NCBI GenBank assembly: GCA_025330725.1
Contig: JAIWND010000016.1
Location: 496,001-560,000 of the forward strand
From: Chlamydoabsidia padenii
Taxonomy: Eukaryota; Mucoromycota; Mucoromycetes; Mucorales; Cunninghamellaceae
Reading direction: 5' to 3'
DNA: 64,000 bases
In this document: positions 1 through 11,446 of the stretch, one piece after another
Layout of the letters: every line of letters starts with the position of its first letter
Position numbering within the stretch: the stretch's first letter is position 1
Translations under genes and position numbers: made by a program
The notes under the pieces: generated by a model
The model's database searches: none
What the model was told of the DNA's origin: nothing
The model's input: the letters and a program-made list of their open reading frames with translations, nothing else

Positions 1-393
1 CGGTCTGATTTGGCGGAATCCAATAAAGTAACCGCACCCACCATGGTAGGTGAGTTCTCCTTTGCCACCAATGATTGTGGAAAATACTTGAATGGGGTAG
101 GGTTGGGCACAAGGTATGAGAATACAATGGATGGTGGCGGCGTGTCTCAATGCAAAGAGTGTAACTGTACCAAGATCGAAGATTGGAACGCATGGACTCC
201 TGACTATAAGCATTTCTTGAATACCTTTGTCCAGCATCAAATGGATGCTTATGAAAGTGGTGTAGGTTGGTTCTTTTGGACGTACAAAACCGAACAACAT
301 GTCAATCCTCATTGGGATTATTCTCTTGCTTGGGAAAAGGGCTGGGCTCCCAAAGATGTCAACCAACGAGAATTCTCTTGTCCTAAAAACTAA
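1..393 (+). CDS. Exo-beta-1,3-glucanase (GH5), C-terminal part
   Basis: This is the 3' end of a gene entering from the left edge; the frame is open from base 1 and stops at 391-393. The 130 visible residues match the C-terminal part of GH5 glucan 1,3-beta-glucosidases (family 5, subfamily 9). A V-G-E-F-S segment sits where this family carries its nucleophile glutamate, and a W-F-F-W-T-Y-K-T-E stretch followed by H-W-D-Y forms the last strand and helix. Several cysteines in the middle fit a secreted protein. Such enzymes release glucose from beta-1,3-glucan during wall remodelling. No ATG is visible because the start lies outside the window. Identification as GH5 is confident; the exact paralogue is not. 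Confidence 0.85.
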   Translation, partial: RSDLAESNKVTAPTMVGEFSFATNDCGKYLNGVGLGTRYENTMDGGGVSQCKECNCTKIEDWNAWTPDYKHFLNTFVQHQMDAYESGVGWFFWTYKTEQHVNPHWDYSLAWEKGWAPKDVNQREFSCPKN

Positions 394-628
394 ATCACTT
401 GTTTCCCCCCCTCTAATTTATATTATTATCTATAATAAAAGTAATGTTACCTTTCGTCCATATGTGTGTATGTGTGTGGGATAATTACCATCTTCATATT
501 GGTGTGAGTGATCACAAGAGGTCCGATTTGATTAAATTCATGCAGTTTCAAACCCCGGCCCTTTTTTTTTCTTGTTCATGATGGACTCAATCAAAAAGCT
601 ATAGTTCTCAGGAACTCAACACAGCAAC

Positions 629-719
<91 letters not shown>

Positions 720-985
720 AGTGTCGATAACTTTTTGAACCAAATGTGTCACCTACCTAGAGTATAGCACACTGACAAACCCAAAAATGATATAGTCGGA
801 GTTTATTCATCAAACGGATGCATTAATCAGGTTTATTTTATTGAAGGAGCAAAACACAAAGCTAGATACTATACACTATATCTAACAATATATATATATA
901 TATATCCTAAAGAGTATTTGAGAGCAATAAGACCAGATGGCTAAGCGGTGGATTGTGGATGACGTTTATAGCAGCATAAGGTTCT
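394..985. other. Intergenic, homopolymer-rich
   Basis: No gene seen. The stretch holds the presumed 3' untranslated region of the glucanase, the long poly-A run at 630-716 and a (TA)n microsatellite at about 888-905. No tRNA-like cloverleaf was found. Confidence 0.6.
630..716. repeat. Poly-A tract, 87 nt
   Basis: An uninterrupted run of A. It could be the tail of an inserted retroposed sequence or a slipped homopolymer. No target-site duplication or recognisable element body was found next to it. The exact length is prone to sequencing error. Confidence 0.9.
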
Positions 986-1452
986 TCACCGACACAAGCT
1001 TTTGGAGGCAATTTGAGGAATTATTCCAGTATTAACACCAGCAGACACCAAAGTGATAAACCTCCAAGCAGCCATACCCACCATGTTCTTTATTTGTTCC
1101 CCCTCCCCAATGCCAAGTAAGCTATTGATTACAATACCAAGCATCATTTTTGATCAACCACCCTTTTTTTATTTGACTGTACCTTGTTTACAAATGTCAA
1201 ATACGACATTCTTTCAAGTAGAAGGACTGATCCAACACTTCAAATCCATAGTCAATGATGTTTGCAAAGAATCCAAACAAGGTCCCTACAATAAACAGTA
1301 GTGGTTAGTATATCATATTATCATTAACAAATCCCCCTTTTTTTTTCCATTACTACCCTACTGTATCTTGCAATATCACTATCACAACAAATACAATCCA
1401 ATACCTTGTTGATATAAACCCAGATAAGTGTATTTAGCCTACTTGTTACCCT
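986..1452 (-). pseudogene. Possible broken or misread small gene
   Basis: Three protein-like segments follow each other on this strand. The first (about 1408-1452) reads VTSRLNTLIWVYINK between good splice-like borders. The second (about 1210-1292) contains TLFGFFANIIDYGFE. The third is a 53-codon frame (986-1147) that starts with two ATGs, contains AWRFITLVSAGVNTG and ends in TGA. GT and AG signals lie between them, but the phases of the first two do not join, so this is either a decayed gene or a model that I cannot solve. The composition suggests a membrane or secreted protein. Family unknown. Confidence 0.25.
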
Positions 1453-1804
1453 AAGAGACCACAAAGAGAGATAGTAGTATTATGTTTAAGAGAGACATTG
1501 TTTATTGTAGCAAAAAGGCTATTAACAAAGAATAATTCATTTAATGTTAACCAAACGTGGCCATGTGGAGACAGGACTATATTGATGTTTATTTTCACAT
1601 CTGCCAACGAAGGGAATTTCAACCAATGGACAGCACATCTGCCACAGGTTGCAGCTAGGTCTAGTTGGGACTCGGTGTGTTTTAGCAAAGCCAAAGCCAA
1701 AGCCAAAAAAAAAAAAAAAAAAAAAAAAAAAGAAAAAAGAAAAAGAAAAGAAAAAGTGAGTAAGTGTTCGTCACATCAACAACCCGAGACTGTTGGACAG
1801 TGGA

Positions 1805-2182
1805 GAAACCCGCATGATTGTCCATCAAAGATGACTCAAACACTGGTAGCATGATACGTTCGCCTCCAGTCTTACTTGAAGCAAGCAAGCCTTCACCAGC
1901 TACTAATACCCATGCATCTCCACGTATGAAGAAACCCGCATGATTGTCCATCAAAGATGATTCAAACACTGGTAACATGATACGTTCGCCTCCAGTCTTA
2001 CTTGAAGCAAGCAAGCCTTCACCAGCTACTAATACCCATGCATCTCCACGTATGAAGAAACCCGCATGATTGTCCATCAAAGATGATTCAAACACTGGTA
2101 ACATGATACGTTCGCCTCCAGTCTTACTTGAAGCAAGCAAGCCTTCATCAGCTACTAATACCCATGCATCTTCATATTATCC
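1805..2182. repeat. Three tandem copies of a 126-bp unit
   Basis: The phrase GAAACCCGCATGATTG recurs at 1805, 1931 and 2057, exactly 126 bases apart, and copies differ at only a few positions. The unit is a multiple of three and is open on the minus strand through all three copies (42 residues each, containing GGERIMLPVFESSLMDNHAG). This looks like a duplicated piece of coding sequence, but no start, stop context or flanking exons could be identified. An A-rich run (about 1705-1750) closes the left side. Confidence 0.85.
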
Positions 2183-2900
2183 TCCAATCTTTTCCCCTTC
2201 CCAGACTTACCTTCAAAAGCAAAATATTTTTTTGGGACAAAAGGAAAAACAAAAAACAAAAAAAAAACATTTTGACGAGAATGATTAGTCACATTGTCGC
2301 GGGATTTGAAAATAAAGTCAATGTAAGGGGGTTTCTTTTCCCTTCTTTCTTTTTTGGGATATTACACATAGTGTAAAAACCATGTATCTCGACCAGCGAT
2401 TGTGACCACCAGCAATCAAGTAATTACTTTGACTACTTCAACAACAAAACTCCGTGATCCTTCTCTCAGAGGTGCAATGCAGGTCGTATTAATACAATGG
2501 TAATCATCAACAATGACTGGCGCGAATCTGGAAGTAATCAAGAAGGACCAGCTCGGCTATCTCAAGGGCAATGTACGTCGAATATGATGATGATATGGAT
2601 TAACTTACAAGACAAGTAAATGGGCAAGATAAAGTGGAATAAAGGATCATGGATGGTACCAAACGAAATAATGGCCCGACTTGATTACTTGATGCGTGGA
2701 TTACTTTAATATAGATTAGTAGTTTATTTGCATGGGTGTGTGGAGTGGGTAATTCAGTCATTCTAATAAAATAGGCCATAGCCTGTATCTCTCTTGTTTG
2801 GTTTTAGCATACTTTATATTATTACAGTAGTGTTTATTATATTCTCATATTGTGTTGGTTATTATCCCTTATCCCCTCATAGACTATCTAGTACATATAA
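2183..2900. other. Intergenic, no gene seen
   Basis: AT-rich sequence without a supported open frame. It contains one copy of the recurrent GCGGGATTTGAA motif at about 2299-2310. Confidence 0.6.
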
Positions 2901-2916
2901 ATATCTCATTCTGCAA

Positions 2917-2966
<50 letters not shown>

Positions 2967-3187
2967 AGTCAGGTTAAAACGATCTTGAGGCTATATTACT
3001 CCATACAGTAGACTTGGTACAATGGCCATTATGTAAAGTTTGTTGGAAATAGGCTGAGTAATGCTCATGGTCACTTTTGTCATTAGCATCGCTTGTTCAT
3101 TAAGCTAGTAGAGCTCTCCCAAGATTCAAGGCGAGAGTAAGCGGGTTTTGAACTAAGTTTTGTCTTGTCTGTCAATTTTCATTCTGC

Positions 3188-3228
<41 letters not shown>

Positions 3229-3980
3229 AGTCAGGGTAAAACGATCTTGAGGCTATACTGCTCCATACAGTGGACTTGGTACAATGGCCATTATGTAAAG
3301 TTTGTGGGAAATAGGCTGAGTAATGCACATGGTCACTTTAATCATTAGCATCACTTGTCTATTAAGGCAGTAGAGCCTTTCCAAATCTTAGTAGAGGCAG
3401 GCGGGATCTGAAAAAGTACGAAAAGGAACCAGACTTCTTTTTTTTTTTCTTGCAAAGGACAGGTAAAAGTCATCGCAAGTCTGAACTGACCGACACAAGG
3501 CTCTTACTACATTGGTCATTATGTAAGTTTTGTTGGAAATAGGCTATAATGTCCACATCGCCACTTCAATCATTAGCATCCGTGGACAATTGGAGCAAAT
3601 AGAGCTCTTACCAAAATCCCGTGCGCCTGGCAATTCCCCAATAGAGTTCAAATCATGTTCCGGGCCAAAAGTAAAGAACTATCAGATTGGATTTGATATG
3701 GATACTTCCAATACCATTTGGAGATATCCCTGAAAGGGGACGGTTTCACTTTTTTCATGTTTTCCCTTGTGGACCGTTTCCGCAAAGAGCGGGTTTCAAG
3801 CCCCGCGTACCCTATGGTTCCTTGTAAGAGCTCTACCGTCTCAATGGACAATGGATGCTCACCAATAAATGGGCCATGAGCATTGCTTAGCCTATTTACA
3901 ACAAACTTTACATAGAACACCAAGCGCCAAGTCCCTTGTATGGAGCTGTACAGGCTTGCAGACTTTTTTTCTTTTTCTTT
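2901..3980. mobile_element. Cluster of SINE-like elements (3 direct, 1 inverted)
   Basis: A roughly 230-bp unit occurs at about 2920-3153, 3190-3412 and 3436-3660 in the same direction, and again inverted at about 3755-3970. Each unit has a T tract, a short conserved phrase (AAAGTCAGG), a strongly conserved core (GTTTGTTGGAAATAGGCT) and a tRNA-like end. That end has a D-arm-like GGTAGAGCTC and a T-arm-like GCGGG...TTGAA...CCCGC, clearest in the inverted copy at about 3785-3808. The poly-T would be the poly-A tail of a transcript from the minus strand, whereas the tRNA-like box order fits plus-strand transcription, so the direction of the element is unsettled. No coding capacity. Confidence 0.6.
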
Positions 3981-5500
3981 TTACCTCCCGTGTCTAAAAA
4001 AGGAGAATATCAGGTCTCACCACGTTATCAAACCGATGCCGATAAACCGAGTGTGTACTTTTATGATGTATTCTCGGTAAAAAGTCAAGCTTTCAGGCAC
4101 TTATTTCAATCGAACCAAGTTTAAGGTCATATGTACCTGTCATTCCTTTTGCATTGACAATGTCAAAAGAGCTTAACGAAAGTCTAGCTCTGTCTTTTTT
4201 GTTACTTATCATGCTAAAAGGGTGATAGGAGAATAAAAGAAATGGAGAAAGTATTGTAGTAAAAGACTAGTTTCTCGATCAGAGGCTGTATTTGTCAAAC
4301 CCGCTTCATGATAATGTATGTGTGATCCCAATGTCATGTCGTTCAGTACCATTCATTGCTATCATATGTATGAGGTCATCAGACAATCAACTAACTAATG
4401 CTTTTTCGCTTATTACAAAGACCTATGTACACAAAGTGCTTGATATGATTTTTTTTATTACATCCAGAGTCATTTCTATACTATATCTACAGCTATGTCT
4501 ATACTATAGTGAGAAGGAGGGGGGGTGATAAAAAGAGAGCCTAAATTATGTGAGTGAAGAAGGGATGAGAGATAAAGAATGTCAGAGACCGCCACCACTT
4601 TTTTTCATCGTCCAATCCAACCCAATGTTAAAGAGTGAGTCGCTCGTTTTTTTCCTATTGTCTGATTATCTAACCCTACTGAATAAAGACATATTTAGCT
4701 GATCATTTCACTATTCCCAGATCTATCGAGGCGGAGTTTTGTTAGGACGTTCATGCAAAGTGGATGAGAGTTTTCGTGATGAGACAGTTGATGATTTGTA
4801 CCCAGTTTGATCGCCATCTAGATCCACCTTTTGATACAACTGTCGGTGTCGTCCTCCCGAAGCCAGATACCATCCATTCAAAAGAAGGTTGCTCCCCCCA
4901 GTTTGTTACCAGTAAACAGTCCACTTCTACTTGGGAAGAGAGAAATAAAAAAATTAGTATTAGGGTATTGCTAAAAGTGTTCATCCAAGAAGAAGGGGCA
5001 GTATTCACTACTACTCCTGGCTTTCGCCTTGTTTTGTTTTGTTTTTGTTTCTTTACCTTTTCAAGTTCACTGAGTTTTAATAGAGATTCGGTTATTAGTA
5101 GTAAGATGCCACCCATTACCACAGAGTCAGTTACCTATTGTGAAAAAGACCAGTGGAGGGAAGGCTCGTTCATTTTTTGGATTCGCACGGTTGGTTGTTG
5201 AGTTGCTTGAGACTGGTAGGGTTCATAATCCATTGTCGATGATACAGTATAGTCATGCCGTCGCCAAGTTAAACTTCATTATTAAGAAGATTAAGTCAAA
5301 TGGTAAAAGAGAAAAAAGAATGTTCAGGCGTAATAGCATCTGTCAGATCAATTAAAACGGGGTTACAGGAGAAAAAGAAGAAGGAAAAAAAAAAGGCGAA
5401 GGGGATTAAATCTTCCCTGAATTTTTAAATGCCGCTTTTGATCAAACTTGGAAACATGGAGAAAGGGAATGTGTATTTTGTTGAAGTGAAAGGGTTGAAG
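3981..5500. other. Intergenic, no gene supported
   Basis: Open frames of 123-145 codons overlap on both strands at 4751-5201. They lack splice logic, recognisable domains and normal amino-acid make-up, so none is called. The stretch is otherwise AT-rich with short homopolymers. Confidence 0.5.
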
Positions 5501-7194
5501 TTAATGACCGTATCGTAGTTGGCATGAGCGAGTGCTGTCATGAGAGGAATCAATTGCGTTGTCGAGTGTGAGAAGAGTGGGTTTATACCGGGACTCGATC
5601 ATATCTGGGTTGGCCGACTTTTTACAATGCCGCCAAAAGCAATCATGCACTTTGAGGAGGCGGCCGAGTGTTGCTAATGTGAAAAAGCATGGCAAATCTT
5701 CCAGAGACTGTGGAAATCGTACGTAATCCAACTCCACAAACGTATAGATTCCCTTAGCATTCAGTTGCATCATGAAAAAAGTGATGTGAAACCCTATAAT
5801 GCAGACAACACGTTAGCCATTCTTTTTTGATTGTAAAAATATTTGTTCTGTCTTACCGTGTATCTGGAAGGCAAGAGCTCCATCCAACATGTTAACATCA
5901 ATGGCATTTTTCATGAAAATGGTAAGGCGCAAGGTGTCCATGCACAAGGAGCGCTTACCATTACCTTGCCACACCTTGACCTCACCAAAGCCCACATTAC
6001 CCCTGAAATCCATCTGTGGTTTTTTGGAGATCACTGCGTCTGGGCGGGATTTTCCCTTTTCGGATGGAATGGTATTAGACCATCGAAGGTGTATCAACTT
6101 GTCGGGATCACTGATTAACACGGAAAGCATGGGGTCAAAATATGTACTCCACAACTCACTTTCGCTCATGTCAGTATAGTCGTTCAATGGCGTGATTGGC
6201 AGTTTTTGAATCCTAAAACGATTATCATCAGTAAGATTAGCTATATGAGTTATAGTACTCACAAATTATTAATGCCCATAATAATGCGTTTTTCACCATA
6301 GTTGAGATCAGGGTACATGTTTGTCAAGGCTACAATACTGCGTTCACGATCAGGGGTGCTGGATTGGCTGAGTAAGGTGATGTGGGTGTTGATATCTGCA
6401 TAATTCTTTTGACTGAACTGAATCTCACGGGTCAGAGCAGAGGTAAGCTCGTCACTTAAGTGCTTTAAAAGGTCAAGGGTAAAAATCTTTTCAGCAAGGG
6501 CACTGTGCTGATTCTTGCAAATAACAAGAATGTTCGTTAGGGCCGCCAGCTCGTGGATGTACGATTCTAGTGGTAGGGTTGTATGCTGCTCAACCATCTT
6601 GTGAACCGTCTGTTGGTAGCTCTTAAACAATGATGTAATGTTTTTATGATTGAAAATCCATTTTTCTTCCTCTGTATCATCATTGCTCCCAACCATATTG
6701 ATTTTTACAACATTGTTTTCGAGTTCGAATTCAGTCAAGGTGGTAGCTGCATAATAATCATTTTCATTGGGTGTGGCGGGGTTAGAATCGTTTTCACTGG
6801 TGGCAACATCATGTGATTCCGAGGAAGACGCAGCTACTTTTAATTCCTCGACCTTTTTGCTTGTTGTGATGTCCATTAGTTCTGAGCTTGCAAGCGATAA
6901 ATTTTGTAGGATACCCTTGTCCAACCGTTGTTCCCAGAATCGGACATAGTCTGCGGATGCCTTCCAAGACTTGTAGTTTTCTTTGAGTCCTTTGTTTCGA
7001 TCATTTTTGGTCGAAAAATGTTTATTAAGGATATATTCATATCTATGTTGGGCGCGTTTACGATCGAGGCAGTCGAATTTCTCGATGAAGTTTTTGAAGT
7101 TCAAGTTATCACCGCTATCCAAACACCATTTTTCTTCATTAGAAAATGATGGGGCTTTTTGCTTTGTAGTTTTTTGCCGTTTATTTTGATGCAT
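5501..7194 (-). CDS. Orphan protein with PD-(D/E)XK-like core
   Basis: Model: complement(join(5501..5793,5857..6212,6263..7194)), 526 residues, phases consistent. The frame extends upstream to a GTG at 7236, but the first ATG is at 7194. Residues 1-310 are hydrophilic, with a basic start and a helical stretch. The C-terminal half looks like a family I associate with Mucoromycota (inference). It holds SESELWSTYFDPML, then RPDAVI (D369), GFGEVKVWQG (E388-x-K390), a Thr-Leu-Arg helix, and two beta-like segments ending near DCFWRHC. The spacing of E330, D369 and E-x-K matches the layout of PD-(D/E)XK nuclease folds; this is inference from motif order only. Introns carry GTGAGT and GTAAGA donors. 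Lies alone beside repeat-rich sequence. Function unknown. Confidence 0.75.
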
Positions 7195-8453
7195 GATGAG
7201 AAGATAAAGAAGATCAACAAGTTGATGCTTTTTCACTATTTAAAAATAAAAAGTGAAGGGTGTATACTCCTGGTTTTCGTGAAGTAACACAGAGGTCATC
7301 CGCCATGTCTGTGTACCGACGGGGTTTGAAATTACATAATTTATGCAAATTGATCTCCCGCCCGCCTTTCATAAAGAGTGATAAACAAGTTATTCACAGA
7401 GTAGACAAGAGTATTGGTCATCTATTGCAAACAAAACAGTGATTTTTGTACTCTGATTTCAAACAAAAAAAAAATACGCCCATGCTTCATTAACGATATA
7501 AACAAAAAGATGATGGTACATGGATATGGATTCCTAAGAAGGTAATACAAGTTCTCCTTAAAATCAGAATTTGAAAGCCATCGTTTCGCAGACACACATT
7601 TGCAAAGGTCGCCAAACCACCCACCCACAGAGTCGTACTCTGGTTAGTTATATAAGTATCTAGATTAAATAATTAAGTGATGTGTTTAATAATAGTAAAA
7701 AGGTGCCAATGGATTAGAAGATTATGTTTATTGTTTTAAAATAAAAATTAAAGGGAATCAAGACTAACAAGTAACATTATATTTCTATATAAATAAGAGG
7801 AAGAAGGGGGTTTTATGTATAAATCTATATGTTTGAGCTATATTATACGGGATCCTTTATGTAGTGCATGGTTAAAGTCGATCCAATGGTAAAGGTGCTT
7901 CTTCTCAATTCCAGTCCAGCCCATCAAGAATACTTGAAGAGATAGTCATTGTTAGTTTTTCCTTCTTGACAATAGCCTAACCCTTTTGATTGTATACCTG
8001 CTATCCACCAAGTCTATATTCACCAAGCAAAGGTATACTGTTGTTATTAAACTCAGTAAAGATGTCGAGTGGTTGATTCATATTAGTCGATATTGTAGTA
8101 GTGGAAGATGGTATCACTGAGGTTGCCAATCGTCGTTTAAATACTAGTCAATAGATAGTGTCGGCGGATTCCTTTTTTGCAGGCTTCATTGTAGTGGTTG
8201 ACTATTAATAATAACAATAATAATAAAAAGAAATGTCATAGATGCAAAGATAAAGTATTAGTGTCTGGAAGATACATTGTGATCTTTTACCTTCTTTTAC
8301 ATATAATCTTTTAGTGGAAAGAAAGAAAAAAAAAAGTTTCGTTCCTTGATGGCGGATTTTAATTCCCGCTTCAATAAATTTGAAGTGGCTGTTATTTTTG
8401 CCCTCCCTCTTTTTTCTCTTTATTTCTCTTTATAACATATTTATTTATTACCA
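7195..8453. other. Intergenic between divergent genes
   Basis: Upstream region of both the orphan (-) and the histone deacetylase (+). AT-rich, with a copy of the recurrent motif (ACGGGGTTTGAA, 7319-7330). A pyrimidine-rich leader at about 8400-8450 precedes the deacetylase ATG. No gene seen. Confidence 0.6.
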
Positions 8454-10537
8454 ATGTCAAACTCCATCAGTCTAGCTAATTGCTCTAAACGGAGGGTATC
8501 TTACTTTTACGATCGTAAGTTGACTTGCCTTTAACATCACGTTATTAACCTCCTTCTTTTGAACTGAAATAGACGACGTTGGTAATTTCAACTATGGGCC
8601 TGGTAAATACGCTCGTTTAACGAAAAGGAAAATAAAAGACTAACAGTAGTTTATTCGGAATGTGCGGACGATGGATATAGGTCATTACATGAAACCCAAA
8701 CGTATGCACATGGTACACAACATGGTGGTCAATTATGGTCTTTACAAGAAACTCGATATTGTGGTAAGAATAAAACATTGATATAATCTATCATCAAGGA
8801 AACAATACGTATGATACTCAATTTATTCTTCTTCTTCTTCTTTATCTGTAGAAACCTGATCGAACAACAGCTTATCAAATGACCCGTTTCCATTCGGATG
8901 AATACATCAACTTTTTGCAAAGCGTCACCCCAGACAACTTGGAAAGTCTCGCGATGCAGCATGGTGGTCTGGAACAAGGAATCGCTCGTTGTAAGTAAAC
9001 TGGTGGATTGGTTTGTATTACTATGACCAACTTTTATTCATTTATCTGGTTGATTAGTTAACGTCGGTGAAGATTGTCCAGTGTTTGAAGGTTTATTCGA
9101 ATTCTGCTCCATTTCCGCTGGTGGATCAATAGGTAAAGGGGAGTTACTATTATCAGATACACTTGACATATGACTTTTTTTTTTTTTTGGATACTAGGTG
9201 CTGCAAATAAACTTTTGAATGGTGAAGCTGACATTGCCATCAATTGGGCTGGCGGGCTACATCATGCAAAGAAGACCGAAGCATCTGGATTCTGTTATGT
9301 AAACGATATTGTTTTGGGTATCTTGGAATTATTAAGGTAAATAAAAAAAAATTACTGCTATCAAAAGATATAACACTGATACTCTCTATTGTATGGTTAG
9401 GTATCATCAACGTGTTTTGTACGTTGACATTGATGTGCATCATGGTGACGGTGTTGAAGAAGCCTTTTATACAACGGATAGAGTCATGACATGCTCATTC
9501 CATAAATTTGGTGAATTCTTTCCTGGGACTGGTGATATCAAGGTAGGGAGGACAAGGAAATGTAAAAGTAAAAGGGATTAACGCTTGTCTAATTTTTATT
9601 ATTTTTTATCTATAGGATACTGGATTAGGAAAAGGGAAAAAATATGCTGTGAATGTACCTCTAAGGGATGGTATCAATGATGAAGCTTACAGAAGTGTCT
9701 TCCAACCGGTAAGAACCCTCATTGACCTTACTATCACACACACACACACACACTCACACAAAGGAAATACTTACTAGTTTGATTATATTAATTAGATTAT
9801 ACAACGTATCATGGATTGGTATCGACCGGGTGCTATTGTATTACAACTTGGCGGGGACTCGTTGGCTGGAGATCGGCTGGGTTGCTTTAACCTATCAATG
9901 AAAGGACATGCTTCTTGTGTTGAATTTATAAAGTCATTCAACATACCCATGATCATGGTCGGTGGTGGTGGCTATACTATTCGAAATGTGGCAAGAACTT
10001 GGACGTTTGAAACTGGCCTTGCTGTCGGTGAAGACTTGACTCAACGTAAGTATTAGTACACGTACCATCATCCATGTGCTGTTCGTCTAACTTCACTCAA
10101 CTATATTTAGAGGATTTACCTTACAACAATTACTTTGAATACTTTGGACCGGAATTCAAACTCGATGTGCCTTCAAACAACATGGTGAATCACAACACTC
10201 GCGAATACCTCGACCGAACAATGTAAGCGAGTTGTCATATGCTTGATTACTTGACACTAATGAAATTATTCTTATACCATTCTCTTACTATAGTGCAAAG
10301 ATCATTGACAATCTTCGATACATGCCATTTGCGCCATCTGTGGGTATGCAGGAGGTACCGAGGGATTTCCGACCTGATGATTACATTGATGGAGAAGACC
10401 CAGAACAAGATGATGCGGATGTTAGAATGACTCGTAAGTATATATTGATAATTGGGATCTCACATGCTTGTTTACTGATTTCATTTTTATTCCTCTATAT
10501 AGAAAAACGAAAACTTCAAACGATGGGTGTCCTTTAG
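8454..10537 (+). CDS. RPD3: Class I histone deacetylase (Rpd3/HDAC1-like)
   Basis: Twelve exons: 8454-8514, 8573-8602, 8681-8763, 8852-8990, 9058-9132, 9198-9336, 9401-9542, 9616-9708, 9796-10045, 10111-10222, 10294-10433, 10503-10537. All phases join, giving 432 residues. The enzyme removes acetyl groups from histone lysines using a bound zinc. The catalytic landmarks are present: [25 protein letters not shown] with the zinc-binding Asp and His, [10 protein letters not shown] with the second zinc Asp, and [12 protein letters not shown] with the active-site Tyr. The tail is short and acidic and lacks the long extension of some Rpd3 proteins. [13 protein letters not shown] and VGMQEVP in the C-terminal part favour the HDAC1/Rpd3 branch over Hos2/HDAC3. 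Likely nuclear, in corepressor complexes. Intact. Confidence 0.95.
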
Positions 10538-11446
10538 TATAGATGATAAAATAAAAAAGTATGCTTAAATGTTATGGTTTAATCTTTCATACAAGTATTG
10601 CGGATATTTATTGTATTGGTTTAGGGATAATTGAAAACAACAGCTTTTGAACAATGACTTTATATGTTTGGATACTTTCTTAGTATAGTTTGTCGATATG
10701 ATATATTTAATAAAACGTACATTTATCACCTTCCTCATTCGTTGACTTTAATGATAACGCTGTACAGTGTATCCAATAGGAAAAGTATAAAAACCGATAT
10801 AGGCATAACTAATATAAACATTTTATTAGACATTCATTACCATTAGAGTCCTCTAGCAGCAAGACCTTCATGGCGTCGGCTATGTCGGGATTTTAAATTG
10901 TGATTTATGCATTCCCTGTTCTTCTCCTCTCCCATCTTACCACATGAAGATTCCTTCCTTAACGTGATAAAGCTACCATGTGATTAGTATCAATACTGTT
11001 TACAAAGTATTAATCTATTTTAACTTGATCTCTTTATTCAACCCCCCTCCACTCCCCACAATTGGCAAGCATCTACGAGCTTCTCCAGGAATCTTTACAA
11101 AAACAATAGTATGGTAATCCGCATCAATCCTTTTCCAAAAAAGTAAAAAGGCGGTGTTTGAAGGAAGGAGGTAAAACTGACGAACAGCCATGTTAAAGAT
11201 GATCCAACAATGATATATACAATGGTGAAACAATGAATAAACTAAAACACGAAATTGTCAAAGGGAAGGAAAGCCAAAGGGAGGTGCGTGCGGGTATAAA
11301 ATTTAGGGAGAAGGAGGAAAAAATCATTTCCCCCTTTTTTCACTCCTCTTCCCGACACTTTTTTTTTTTTTACTACTCTCTTCTTTTTTTTTTTTTTTTT
11401 TTTTATTGATTCTTATTTTGTTTACTATTCCATCTACATTTACTTG
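10538..11446. other. Intergenic upstream of G-beta gene
   Basis: No gene seen. It contains a variant of the recurrent motif (TCGGGATTTTAAA, 10885-10897), a TATA-like site at 11295 and a T-rich leader at 11330-11405. Confidence 0.55.
11295..11301 (+). promoter_or_regulatory. TATA-like element of the G-beta gene
   Basis: TATAAAA follows a GC-rich GTGCGTGCGGG, about 150 bases before the ATG at 11447 and just before a pyrimidine-rich leader, which is a normal fungal core promoter layout. Inferred from position only. Confidence 0.4.

Noticed and set aside
930..1010. tRNA-like phrase GATGGCTAAGCGGTGG
   Set aside because: Looks like a D arm but no B box, anticodon arm or acceptor pairing could be found.
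1498..1854. 118-codon plus-strand frame
   Set aside because: Half of it is a Lys run read from a poly-A tract; the rest is antisense to the tandem repeat.
4751..5201. Overlapping open frames of 123-145 codons on both strands
   Set aside because: No domain, no splice logic, odd composition, and each is mostly the mirror of the other.
7195..7236. Upstream extension of the PD-(D/E)XK-like protein to 7236
   Set aside because: The codon there is GTG; the first ATG is at 7194.
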